A DNA stretch of 15,965 nt from Bacillota bacterium (GCA_023433405.1 JAEZCT010000030.1:1-15965), one strand, 5' to 3'. Positions 1 to 6,810 are shown, numbered from the stretch's first letter. The notes: generated by a model from the letters alone, not told the origin. Program-made: numbers and translations.

Positions 1-2
1 GC

Positions 3-84
3 AATTTTTCCGCCATACTGCGTTGAAAATGCTCGGAATACGGCAAGTATTCCTGCGCTTTTCGCCTTGTCTGGCTAAAAAATT
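3..84. repeat. Large imperfect palindrome (REP/MITE-like hairpin)
   Basis: The two halves fold on each other over about 82 nt. The outer arms are AATTTTT (3-9) and AAAAATT (78-84), followed by GCCA/TGGC (12-15/72-75) and GAAAATGC against GC-G-CTTTTC (25-32/55-63). The inner arm is GGAATAC/GTATTCC (35-41/47-53) around a 5-nt GGCAA loop. It follows the stop of a possible minus-strand gene remnant, so it could act as a transcript end, but there is no clean U-tract. Only one copy is present in this window, and it is different from the 100-bp family described below. Confidence 0.6.
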
Positions 85-108
85 TCTCGTCTCTATGGTA
101 TTTCACAC

Positions 109-225
109 TTATGAGAACAGGTTCTTATACCCAACTGCCGCTAGTATTTCAGGCTTATAAGCAAGATATCCTCCCATGCCGGCAAACGATGTCTGCATTT
201 CCCCAAGCATCTCCGCATATGTTTC
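109..225 (-). pseudogene. Possible C-terminal remnant of an unrecognised gene
   Basis: A minus-strand frame stays open for about 38 codons before a TAA at 109-111. It reads like a real protein tail: an amphipathic stretch ETYAEMLGEMQTSFAGMG is followed by GYLAYKPEILAAVGYKNLFS. There is no start codon with a ribosome binding site. Upstream, the frame runs into the left edge of dispersed repeat copy A, so a gene body may have been lost when that repeat inserted or recombined. I do not recognise the family. An open frame of this length can also arise by chance, so this is a weak call resting on codon and residue character only. Confidence 0.3.
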
Positions 226-307
226 TTTAAAAGCGGGTGAAAAGTTTGGTTTATGGGTTTTCACGCAGACTTTTATCTGCCATTCTACGCTTTTGCGGAA
301 AATCGTA
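212..307 (+). repeat. Dispersed palindromic repeat, copy A (degraded left end)
   Basis: Copy A shares with copy E (10640-10745) the block GGTTTATGGGTTTTC (here 248-262), then cgcagacTTTTATCTGC and a CTACGCTTT..GCGGAAAAT right end. The left TACTAAT end is not recognisable and a few bases between the left arm and GTGAAAAG are missing, so this is an older or truncated copy. It lies just downstream of the DUF1349 gene stop (321) and ends within 15 bp of it. Confidence 0.65.
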
Positions 308-320
308 TAACAACCAAAAT

Positions 321-923
321 CTACAGCATCTTAGCGCTTGCAATCGGTCTTTGCTCAAGCTCAAAGCGGTCAAAGATCACCCGGCACCCATCCCCCACCG
401 GACTTTGGGCCAGTACGCCCACCTTAATTTCCTGGGGCAGCGAAAGGCGGAAATAGCGGATGATGGTCCAGTCCTGCGCGTTTAGCGAATAATGCATACA
501 AAAGCAATCTCCGGAGCGGACAATTCTAAGGTAAGGGCTTACCTTGCCGATTCTTAGGGAGGGGCAGTCGTCAGACCGCCCATTGGTGGTCACACTGACG
601 ATGGAGGGCTCGTCCAGCCAGTTCTCAAAGCAAAGCTTTCCCCAATGGTGAAGGTCGCTCATGGCCAGCAGGCAGCCGGAATCAAACATGCCCACCATAC
701 CAATCTCCACCCGTGTCATCATGCAAAAATCTCCCCGGGCTATGGTATACAGGTAATGCCCGGTGGCCACCGTATCCTCGGTTTCCGGGTCATTGAAGAA
801 ATTGGAGTTTGGCAAAGTGTCCACAATCAGCCGGTTATCGGCCACCCTCCAGCTTTTGGGCTGGTTAAGCCAAGCCAGTTTTCCGGTGTTAAGGTTCTCC
901 TCGAACTGCTCAAAAAGATTCAT
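321..923 (-). CDS. DUF1349 (concanavalin-like) protein
   Basis: A 200-residue soluble protein without signal peptide or membrane segment. Its layout fits the DUF1349 family (COG3506), jelly-roll proteins related to yeast Ree1. It has an N-terminal region with NSNFFNDPET, then a strand-rich core DFCMMTRVEIGMVGMFDSGCLL, the SVTTNGRSDDCPS segment, a YLRIVRSGDCFCMHYS strand pair, and a C-terminal IKVGVLAQSPVGDGCRVIFDRF. The last motif (G-l-x-A-q-S-P) is the most typical part of the family. The biochemical role of the family is not settled; a carbohydrate-binding fold is usual. The ATG is preceded by AAGGAGA at good spacing. It is transcribed alone, from the extended -10 promoter at 1018-1047, and is followed by repeat copy A. 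Confidence 0.8.
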   Translation of the reverse strand: MNLFEQFEENLNTGKLAWLNQPKSWRVADNRLIVDTLPNSNFFNDPETEDTVATGHYLYTIARGDFCMMTRVEIGMVGMFDSGCLLAMSDLHHWGKLCFENWLDEPSIVSVTTNGRSDDCPSLRIGKVSPYLRIVRSGDCFCMHYSLNAQDWTIIRYFRLSLPQEIKVGVLAQSPVGDGCRVIFDRFELEQRPIASAKML

Positions 924-1017
924 TCGTTCTGTTCTCCTTGTATTTTTGGGGAAAACTTCTATCTAGCCGCCTTTTGCATACTCCGCCTGATAGCATGTTG
1001 ATGTTGATATGACTGAT

Positions 1018-1047
1018 ATTATAGCATGTGCCCATTGCGCCAAGCAA
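1018..1047 (-). promoter_or_regulatory. Promoter for the DUF1349 gene
   Basis: On the minus strand TTGCTT (1042-1047) and TATAAT (1018-1023) are 18 bp apart. The -10 is preceded by TGC, giving an extended -10 (TGnTATAAT) that compensates for a poor -35. The predicted start near 1011 leaves an untranslated leader of about 88 nt. Confidence 0.55.
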
Positions 1048-1084
1048 TAATTTTTCGGCAAAAATTCAGTGTTATTCTATCTAA

Positions 1085-1190
1085 CACGAATCTCCTCAAA
1101 AATAGTGGATTTGTACATAACAATCCGCGTGTAAACGCATAAGCTAAGGCTTTTCACTTGATTTTATACACTCTTAATCGGTTATTAGTA
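1085..1190 (-). repeat. Dispersed palindromic repeat, copy B (inverted)
   Basis: Read on the minus strand it starts TACTAATAACCGATTAAGAG and ends TTTTTGAGGAGATTCGTG, 106 bp. It is the only full copy in the opposite orientation. Direct TAA trinucleotides flank it on the plus strand (1082-1084 and 1191-1193), consistent with a 3-bp target duplication. It lies between the membrane protein stop (1247) and the DUF1349 promoter. Confidence 0.75.
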
Positions 1191-1246
1191 TAAAACCAAG
1201 CCGCCTATGCTTTTTGACTGCTTTGCTATTATGTATAAGCCCAAAA

Positions 1247-1618
1247 TCACTGGATATTCAGCATGGAATTGCCGATTCGCGCTATGATACTCTTAACCAA
1301 GATACTGCCTGCAATAAGGAACAAAGCCGTTTTTGCGTCGCCGATTACAGGGATGCTCCATTTGAACAACTGCGCCAAAAAGGTAAGCATTGCAAACGCC
1401 CCCACCAAATATCCCGCTATCGTCAGCGGATGTGCGGGCGCCGCGCTGATGAATTTTCCAACGCTGATAGTGCAAAACACCAGCATCCCGATAATGCCCA
1501 GCGTAATCACCGCACTGCGCGGTCCGTTGATAAATAGAATCTTCCGGTTCGATAAGCCTGCCCAGAGAAGCAAACCACAGACAGCCGCTTCCATAATAAA
1601 AACGCCTATGCTTTTCAA
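1247..1618 (-). CDS. Small four-helix membrane protein, TetR-coupled
   Basis: A 123-residue protein with about four hydrophobic helices (roughly residues 5-22, 36-56, 65-86 and 95-113) and short polar loops; no catalytic motif is visible. I do not recognise a named family. The start is a TTG whose first bases overlap the TGA stop of the TetR gene (shared TTGA at 1615-1618), with AGAGGAT just upstream. This fits translational coupling to the regulator. Location directly behind a TetR gene suggests that the regulator controls this membrane protein as well as itself, possibly in response to a small hydrophobic or toxic compound. That role is inference from context. Confidence 0.75.
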   Translation of the reverse strand: MKSIGVFIMEAAVCGLLLWAGLSNRKILFINGPRSAVITLGIIGMLVFCTISVGKFISAAPAHPLTIAGYLVGAFAMLTFLAQLFKWSIPVIGDAKTALFLIAGSILVKSIIARIGNSMLNIQ

Positions 1619-2238
1619 TTGTCATCCTCTTTTCTGTATAATATATCAAACTGCATTACATGCTTTTCAAAAAACTCCAATACCTTCTCGTAACCTCCGG
1701 GTTGGTGGTCGTATTGATTAATCAGCAAATAGATGGGTGAATAGAATTGTATTGCCATCACATAGGGATCTGCCTTGCGATAGCTGCCGCTGTTAACAAG
1801 CTCTGTAAATATCGCCGCAATCTGGTCTAGACCGCCATCGAGTATAAGCCTGCTGAATTTTTTACCAAGCTCAGTATTCTTTACCTGCTCAAACGCAAGC
1901 AATCTTCGTAGCTGACAGCCCGTTGTATCCTTCATATACAGACTGATTTGCAGGGTGCACATTTTAATCAGGCTCTCCATCGCCTCACTTTTGGTTAGGG
2001 ACGCCGATATCTGCTCCGAAAGCTGATAGGTGGTAATCTCCTGCTCATAGCGTTCACTCATGATTATGATAATGGAGTCGAAAATTTCCTGTTTACTGCT
2101 GTAATGCTTATATAGGGCACTTTCCCGGATGCCCACCTCCCTTGCAATTTCGCGAACTCCAACGCCGTCATACCCCTTTTCGGAGAATAACTTAAGTGCC
2201 GTATGCAAAATCTTTTCCTTTGTATTTCGCTTGAGCAT
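1615..2238 (-). CDS. TetR/AcrR family transcriptional regulator
   Basis: A 207-residue dimeric repressor of TetR type. The N-terminal DNA-binding domain (about residues 5-52) is clear: TKEKILHTALKLFSEKGYDGVGV, then the helix-turn-helix VREIAREVGIRESALYKHYSSKQEIF, with the family-typical LYKHYxSKxEI recognition helix. The remainder is the helical ligand and dimerisation domain, too divergent to predict a ligand. The gene is followed with 4-bp overlap by a small membrane protein. Upstream, two near-palindromic GTTAACAAYYGTTCAC sites sit in and after its own promoter, which indicates autorepression. The ATG at 2238 begins MLKRNTKEKI directly ahead of the HTH, as is usual in this family; upstream of it only a weak GGGAAGAT is visible. 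Confidence 0.9.
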   Translation of the reverse strand: MLKRNTKEKILHTALKLFSEKGYDGVGVREIAREVGIRESALYKHYSSKQEIFDSIIIIMSERYEQEITTYQLSEQISASLTKSEAMESLIKMCTLQISLYMKDTTGCQLRRLLAFEQVKNTELGKKFSRLILDGGLDQIAAIFTELVNSGSYRKADPYVMAIQFYSPIYLLINQYDHQPGGYEKVLEFFEKHVMQFDILYRKEDDN

Positions 2239-2256
2239 GATCTTCCCTTTCTTCCA

Positions 2257-2305
2257 GTTAACAACTGTTCACTTCCATTTTAGTTAACAATCGTTCACCT
2301 GTCAA
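2257..2305 (-). promoter_or_regulatory. tetR promoter with two operator palindromes
   Basis: On the minus strand TTGACA (2300-2305) and TAAAAT (2277-2282) are separated by exactly 17 bp. The sequence GTTAACAATCGTTCAC (2283-2298) fills this spacer. A second site GTTAACAACTGTTCAC (2257-2272) follows the -10, 26 bp centre to centre. Each site is a near-palindrome with GTTAAC and GTTCAC half-sites. A bound repressor would block RNA polymerase at both positions, the usual arrangement for TetR autoregulation. Confidence 0.75.
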
Positions 2306-2333
2306 GAGTTTTCGGGAGGCTATAAAAAAAGCC

Positions 2334-2373
2334 AAAAGTAAAACAGGGCACGGGATATATCCCCATGCCCTGT
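2334..2373 (-). terminator. Intrinsic terminator downstream of lysC
   Basis: ACAGGGCA (2343-2350) pairs perfectly with TGCCCTGT (2366-2373), extended by GGG/CCC across a short ATATAT loop. On the minus strand it is followed by TTTTACTTTTG. It would end transcripts coming from lysC, more than 220 nt after the lysC stop, so repeat copy C would be part of the mRNA 3' end. Confidence 0.65.
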
Positions 2374-2440
2374 GCGGTCAGTAATTTTTGCTATGTACGC
2401 ATGATACCATTCTGGTTTTCAAGCCATGCAATATGGTTAA

Positions 2441-2458
2441 TACTAATCTCCTAAAAAA
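2441..2458 (-). repeat. Half copy of the dispersed repeat (right end, inverted)
   Basis: TACTAATCTCCTAAAAAA is the complement of the right end of the repeat family (TTTTTnAGGnGATTAGTA). No matching left half lies beside it. It is 30 bp from full copy C, so it is either a solo end left by deletion or a remnant of an earlier insertion at the same place. Confidence 0.5.
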
Positions 2459-2487
2459 CGCAAGCCCCGTGCAGCTGCAAAGCCTTA

Positions 2488-2600
2488 TACTAACCGATTC
2501 AAAAGTGTACAATGGATAAACATCAAGTGAAAAGCTCTCGTTTATGCGTTTTTACGCGGATTTTTATCTGATGCTTTTACACTTTTTAAGGGGATTAGTA
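2488..2600 (+). repeat. Dispersed palindromic repeat, copy C
   Basis: A 113-bp copy starting TACTAACCGATTCAAAAGTG and ending CACTTTTTAAGGGGATTAGT-A. The two ends are inverted repeats (TACTAA..., AAAAGTG...CACTTTT...). TTA flanks both sides (2485-2487 and 2601-2603). The right TTA is the complement of the lysC TAA stop codon, so the element abuts the coding sequence without a gap. Confidence 0.8.
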
Positions 2601-3071
2601 TTAGCTGATGAATGCGTCGTGGATGGCCGTAACCGCTTTTTGCGCGTCCTTCTTTTCGATTAGCACCGAGATCTTTATTTCACTGGTGGAAATCATCTGT
2701 ATATTGATGTTTGCGTCCATCAGCGCTTCAAACATTTTTGAGGCAACACCCGCGTGGGTCTGCATTCCTGCTCCGACGATGGATACCTTGGATATGTTGT
2801 CGTCACACAGCAGGTCATTGGCGCCCACCGCTTCCACATAATCCTTTAACAGCTCCATGGCCTGATTTTTGTGGGAACGGGATACCGTAAAGCTGATATC
2901 CTTTGTATTATCGCGGCCTATGGATTGCAGGATAATATCAACGTTAATTTTATTCTTTCCAAGGAGTGAGAACAGCTTAAACGCAATGCCGGGCTGGTCC
3001 GGCAGCCCGACTACCGATATTCTCGCAACATTATCATCATTGGTTACACCCTTAATGAGCATTTTTTCCAT
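2601..3071 (-). CDS. Internal in-frame start: aspartokinase beta subunit (probable)
   Basis: Inside lysC, AAGGAGG (3080-3086) lies 8 nt before an in-frame ATG (3069-3071, Met246, MEKMLIKGVTND). Translation from here would give a 156-residue protein made only of the two ACT domains. Bacillus subtilis aspartokinase II is an established case where an in-frame internal start makes a beta subunit of about this size, assembling as alpha2beta2. Here the spacing and strength of the internal site match a genuine start. Production of the shorter protein is inferred. Confidence 0.6.
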   Translation of the reverse strand: MEKMLIKGVTNDDNVARISVVGLPDQPGIAFKLFSLLGKNKINVDIILQSIGRDNTKDISFTVSRSHKNQAMELLKDYVEAVGANDLLCDDNISKVSIVGAGMQTHAGVASKMFEALMDANINIQMISTSEIKISVLIEKKDAQKAVTAIHDAFIS

Positions 3072-3806
3072 TTTAACTGCCTCCTTCACCTTTGTACCGG
3101 GGATACGTTCGAGACTGGAAAGCACCTCCAGGTTGACGGCGTATTTTTTTGCCATCTCCACCGATCGGTTGTGCAGCACCTGCGCGCCCAGAGTGGCAAG
3201 CTCCAGCATCTCATCATAGGTAATTTCGTCCAGCTTTTTCGCCGTTTTAACCCGGCGCGGGTCTGCGGTGTATACCCCGTCCACATCGGTGTATATCTGG
3301 CACAGCTCGGCGTGCATTGCCGCAGCTATGGCAACCGCGGAGGTGTCCGAGCCGCCGCGCCCCAGTGTGGTAATATCGTCGTAGCGGTTTATTCCCTGAA
3401 AGCCCGCGACGATGACGATATTTTTTTTGTTGATCTCGTTTACCATTCGCTCGGTGTCAATACGCTTGATGAGCGAGTTGCCATGGGTGGAATCGGTGAT
3501 GAACCCCGCCTGCCAGCCCGTCAGGGATTTGACCGGAAAGCCCAGCTTCTCGATTGCCATAGCAAGCAGAGAGATTGAAATCTGCTCTCCGGTGCTGAGC
3601 AGGACGTCCATCTCGCGCTTTGAGGGGTTTGGGTTGATTTCGGCGGCTTTTTCAATCAGGTCGTCGGTGGTGTCTCCCTGCGCCGATACTACCACAATCA
3701 CATCGTTTCCGGCGGCGTAGGTGTCGGTAACAATGCGTGCCACATTAAAAATCCTTTCGGCGTTTTTGACGGAGGTTCCGCCGAACTTCTGAACAATTAG
3801 GCTCAT
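2601..3806 (-). CDS. lysC: Aspartate kinase (aspartokinase)
   Basis: Phosphorylates L-aspartate with ATP, the first step toward lysine, threonine and methionine. The 401-residue length matches monofunctional LysC. The kinase domain begins with KFGGTS (residues 7-12), continues through TGEQIS (72-77) and the TTLGRGGSDTSAVA loop (147-159), and ends near residue 240. Two ACT domains follow (about 263-335 and 341-401), the usual allosteric module for lysine and threonine. GGGAGG lies 10 nt before the ATG. An internal Shine-Dalgarno ahead of Met246 suggests a separate regulatory beta subunit. It is the last gene of the threonine cluster and is followed by repeat copy C and a terminator. No lysine riboswitch is visible in the short upstream gap. 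Confidence 0.97.
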   Translation of the reverse strand: MSLIVQKFGGTSVKNAERIFNVARIVTDTYAAGNDVIVVVSAQGDTTDDLIEKAAEINPNPSKREMDVLLSTGEQISISLLAMAIEKLGFPVKSLTGWQAGFITDSTHGNSLIKRIDTERMVNEINKKNIVIVAGFQGINRYDDITTLGRGGSDTSAVAIAAAMHAELCQIYTDVDGVYTADPRRVKTAKKLDEITYDEMLELATLGAQVLHNRSVEMAKKYAVNLEVLSSLERIPGTKVKEAVKMEKMLIKGVTNDDNVARISVVGLPDQPGIAFKLFSLLGKNKINVDIILQSIGRDNTKDISFTVSRSHKNQAMELLKDYVEAVGANDLLCDDNISKVSIVGAGMQTHAGVASKMFEALMDANINIQMISTSEIKISVLIEKKDAQKAVTAIHDAFIS

Positions 3807-3925
3807 CTGCCTGTTTCCTCCCTATGTGTTTATACTAAGAAAAACTAAAACCACTTGGTTTATTACACAAACGAGCAGCTCCCTTGCGGCCGATGTGACG
3901 TGAGCTTGGTTCTTTTAAAACGTGC

Positions 3926-4816
3926 TTAGGTCGATTCTATGCGTGCGCCGCGGTTATCAATGCGCAGCGGTAACAGCCGCCACGCGGATCGACCCATCTC
4001 GTTAAGCGCTTTGCGCGCCTTACGTTCAAAGCTGGTATCTGCGCCATCCGCTATCGCCATTAGCGTTGGGCCCGCTCCGCTGATAAAGACACAGTATGCG
4101 TTTAACGCATAGCACAGGTCAAACACCCTTTCCGCCCCATCGATATAAGGCAAGCGATATGGCTGGTGCAGACGGTCGCCCGCCGCCACGCGAAGGTTTT
4201 CGTACTTACCTTCCAGCAGCGAGGCGGACATAAGCGCCGCGCGGGAAAGGTTGTGCACCGCATCTTTGCGGGTGATGGTATCTGGTAAAACGCTGCGGGC
4301 AAACTCGGTGGGCAGCTCAAAATCCGGCACGAAGGCATAGAGCATCAGCGACCCTGAAATCTCCTGCTTAATATAGTATACGCTCCCGTTCTCCATTACG
4401 GCAGTCACAAGCCCTCCCAGCAGAGCGGGTGTAGTGTTATCGGGGTGCCCTTCTATGGCGGCGGCCAGGTTCACAAGCTGTTCCTCGCGCAATGCCTGCC
4501 CGAGCAGAGCATTGGCACCAAGCAAGCCCGCCGCAATACATGCGGAGGAGCTGCCCAGCCCCCGCGTCATTGGAATGTTGTTTTGCTGACGGATTTTAAG
4601 TCCCTTTAACTGTTTGCCGCAAACATCATACACACTTTTTGCGGCAAAATAGATCAGGTTATCCTCCCCCGCGGGAACCTTTATTCCGTCAAGGGAGGCG
4701 ATATCCACACAGTCACTTTCTTCAACAGTCACATAGTTATACAGGTTGACGGCAAGGCCGAGGGAATCAAAGCCGGAGCCAAGATTCGCGCTGGTTGCCG
4801 GGATGCATATCCTCAT
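3926..4816 (-). CDS. thrB: Homoserine kinase
   Basis: Phosphorylates homoserine to O-phosphohomoserine, the substrate for threonine synthase. It is a GHMP-family kinase of about 296 residues. The N-terminus MRICIPATSANLGSGFDSLG is family-typical, the ATP-binding loop is PMTRGLGSSSACIAAG (about residues 82-97), and the C-terminal GHMP motif is FISGAGPTLMAI. I prefer the ATG at 4816 because homologues begin within a few residues of IPATSANLG. A GTG two codons upstream (4822) is also possible, and ribosome binding sites are weak (GAAAGAAG) for both. It lies between hom and lysC on the same strand. Threonine synthase (thrC), often next to it, is not in this window. Confidence 0.95.
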   Translation of the reverse strand: MRICIPATSANLGSGFDSLGLAVNLYNYVTVEESDCVDIASLDGIKVPAGEDNLIYFAAKSVYDVCGKQLKGLKIRQQNNIPMTRGLGSSSACIAAGLLGANALLGQALREEQLVNLAAAIEGHPDNTTPALLGGLVTAVMENGSVYYIKQEISGSLMLYAFVPDFELPTEFARSVLPDTITRKDAVHNLSRAALMSASLLEGKYENLRVAAGDRLHQPYRLPYIDGAERVFDLCYALNAYCVFISGAGPTLMAIADGADTSFERKARKALNEMGRSAWRLLPLRIDNRGARIEST

Positions 4817-4857
4817 GAGCACGCTTCTTTCAGTTTGTTACCATGCCTTGATTAGGG

Positions 4858-4882
4858 GATGCAAATACATTGTAATTGCATC
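4858..4882 (-). other. Intercistronic hairpin between hom and thrB
   Basis: GATGCAA (4858-4864) and TTGCATC (4876-4882) form a 7-bp stem that continues with TAC/GTA around an ATT loop after one A-A mismatch. It lies in the 145-nt gap between hom and thrB. There is no U-tract, so a terminator is unlikely; mRNA processing or stability is more plausible. Confidence 0.4.
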
Positions 4883-4961
4883 ATACGCTACGCCCTTTGG
4901 CAATGAATTGAATGCACACATTGCTATAAGCGCACTTTGCGCGTAGTAGCATTTAAAAATT

Positions 4962-6200
4962 TTAATAGTCAAGGGTACGAATGTGCCCCAACAGCTTTGC
5001 GCCGGATTTCAACAGGCCTTCTACACCTGCGCTCCGCTCGCTCTCTCCAAGCTCTGGGGTAATAAACGCGCATTCGCCTTCGCCGCCCTTGCGGGCGAGA
5101 GGGGTTACCTCACCAAACAGCTCACCCGCCAGGGCCAGCGTCTTTACCGGGTCGGCGGTTTGCAGGCGCAGGTATGAGGGGGCGCGGTAGTTTTTGCTGT
5201 CCTCTACATAATCCGTCGCGCTTTCCTCCCAATACAGGGAGCGTATGGTATCTTTATGCTTGATTGCGTCAATAATATCGGCGACAACCGCGCTTGCCGT
5301 GGGCAGCTTGCCTGCGCCCTTGCCGTAAAACACCACGTCACCTGTTGCGTCGCCGCGCACTAAAATGCCGTTAAATACATCGTCCACACCCGCAAGCTGA
5401 CTATCGCGCGAAAGCAGCGCGGGGCTTACCATAATCTCCAGCTTTCCGTTTGGCAGCTTTTTGCAGCGACCAATGAGCTTAATCACCCTTCCCGCGCTCT
5501 CGGCGTAGGCAACATCCTCCAGCGTCAGCTTTGTGATGCCCTCTGTCTTGACCTGCTCGGGGTATACATGCTTGCCGTAGGCAAGAGAGGCAAGAATGCA
5601 GATTTTGCGGCAGGCGTCACCGCCCTCTACATCCGCCGAAGGGTCGCGCTCGGCATAGCCCAGCTGCTGGGCAAGGGTCAGGGCGTCGGCAAAGGCCATT
5701 TGCTCTCGAATCATCTTTGTAAGAATAAAGTTTGTGGTGCCGTTTAGGATGCCCGCAATCTCGCGGATTTCATTGGCAGCAAGACACTGGTGCATGGGGC
5801 GGATGATGGGTATGCCGCCGCCCACGCTGGCCTCAAACAGAAAGTTCGCGTGATTTTCCCGTGCTATGCGCAAAAGCTCCGCGCCCTTTGCGGCAACAAG
5901 CTCCTTATTGGAGGTAACCACGCTCTTTCCCTTTAACAGGCACGACTTGACAAAATCATAGGCGGGATTGAGGCCGCCCATAACTTCCACCACGACCTTG
6001 ATGCTGTCATCGCTGATTATGCGATTAAAATCCTTGGTAAAAAGGTTCTTATACGGTAAGTCGAACTCACGAAGATCCAGGATATACCGTAGTGCGGCTT
6101 CCTCACCCAGCTTTGCGCCAAACCCCTCTTTGTTCTTTAACAAAATTTCGGCAACACCCGAACCCACTACGCCATGCCCAAGTAAAGCGATATTAGCCAT
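4962..6200 (-). CDS. hom: Homoserine dehydrogenase
   Basis: Reduces aspartate semialdehyde to homoserine with NAD(P)H, the branch point to threonine and methionine. The 412-residue protein has an N-terminal Rossmann domain with GHGVVGSG (residues 8-15) and TSNKELVAAKG (96-106). The substrate-domain motifs are FEASVGGGIPII, GILNGTTNFIL (150-160) and GYAERDPSADVEGGDACRKI (181-200). A C-terminal ACT-like segment (about 347-412) is slightly shorter than in the 430-residue Bacillus-type enzymes but is recognisable from PSYLRLQTAD. AAAGGACAGG precedes the ATG. It is cotranscribed with the ACT gene (98-nt gap) and probably with thrB. Confidence 0.97.
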   Translation of the reverse strand: MANIALLGHGVVGSGVAEILLKNKEGFGAKLGEEAALRYILDLREFDLPYKNLFTKDFNRIISDDSIKVVVEVMGGLNPAYDFVKSCLLKGKSVVTSNKELVAAKGAELLRIARENHANFLFEASVGGGIPIIRPMHQCLAANEIREIAGILNGTTNFILTKMIREQMAFADALTLAQQLGYAERDPSADVEGGDACRKICILASLAYGKHVYPEQVKTEGITKLTLEDVAYAESAGRVIKLIGRCKKLPNGKLEIMVSPALLSRDSQLAGVDDVFNGILVRGDATGDVVFYGKGAGKLPTASAVVADIIDAIKHKDTIRSLYWEESATDYVEDSKNYRAPSYLRLQTADPVKTLALAGELFGEVTPLARKGGEGECAFITPELGESERSAGVEGLLKSGAKLLGHIRTLDY

Positions 6201-6298
6201 AATCTATCCTGTCCTTTCCAATATGGGCTGCGTGACAAACGCTTACCCGCTATATAGTAACGATTCGTCTACAGTATTCATTCGATATTCTGCGGCAT

Positions 6299-6748
6299 TT
6301 AACTGCCTGCGACCACGCGCACCTCCACGATGCCCTCGACGCTTCGCAGGTGTGTCAGCAGGTCGCCGACCTCCATGCGCAGCTTATCGCTGCGGGCGGA
6401 AACCGAAACCAACGCCACTCCGTCGACCGGAATATTCTGGTTTACCGTGAGGATATTGACCCCTGCCGTATACAGTTCGCCGATTAAGCGGGATAACACT
6501 CCCGGTTCGTCGCTGAGGGTGGCAGTCAGGGTTATCAGGTTTTCTCGGGCGTTTGTTCCTTGCGCAAACACAAAATCCTTATATTTATAAAAGGCGCTAC
6601 GGGAAATGCCGGCCATTTGTGTGGCCTGAGAGGTTGTTTTTGCTCTGCCATGTGCAAGCAGCGACTTGGCCTCAACCACCTTCGCAAAAACCTCCGGCAA
6701 TACGTCGCAATCCACCAGAAGATACTTTGCTATGGTGTTGCTTCCCAT
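6299..6748 (-). CDS. ACT domain protein, PheB/UPF0735-like
   Basis: A 149-residue regulator-like protein. The N-terminal part holds a short helix-turn-helix-like segment (KTTSQATQMAGISRSAFYKY, about residues 38-57), and the C-terminal part is one ACT domain (about 70-147, LITLTATLSDEPGVLSRLIGEL) of the amino-acid-binding type. This architecture is that of UPF0735/COG4492, known as PheB in Bacillus and often found directly ahead of hom in clostridia. It probably senses an amino acid of the pathway, but the ligand is not known. AAAGGAG lies ahead of the ATG. It is the first gene of the threonine cluster, behind the promoter at 6811-6839. Confidence 0.9.
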   Translation of the reverse strand: MGSNTIAKYLLVDCDVLPEVFAKVVEAKSLLAHGRAKTTSQATQMAGISRSAFYKYKDFVFAQGTNARENLITLTATLSDEPGVLSRLIGELYTAGVNILTVNQNIPVDGVALVSVSARSDKLRMEVGDLLTHLRSVEGIVEVRVVAGS

Positions 6749-6810
6749 ATTGTTACACTCCTTTGCAGTAAAGTGCGCATATCAAGAACGATTGTGTTTG
6801 TATGAAGCAC

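Noticed and set aside
110..128. LexA box at TATGAGAACAGGTTCTTATA
   Set aside because: The GAAC and GTTC halves are separated by 2 instead of 4 bases, and no promoter or gene start is adjacent.
237..1001. Plus-strand ORFs opposite the DUF1349 gene
   Set aside because: They have no ribosome binding sites or domain signals. The minus-strand gene has family motifs and a promoter.
6749..6810. T-box or amino-acid riboswitch ahead of the ACT-hom-thrB-lysC cluster
   Set aside because: The predicted leader is only about 55 nt, and no T-box core or lysine-riboswitch motif is seen there or ahead of lysC.
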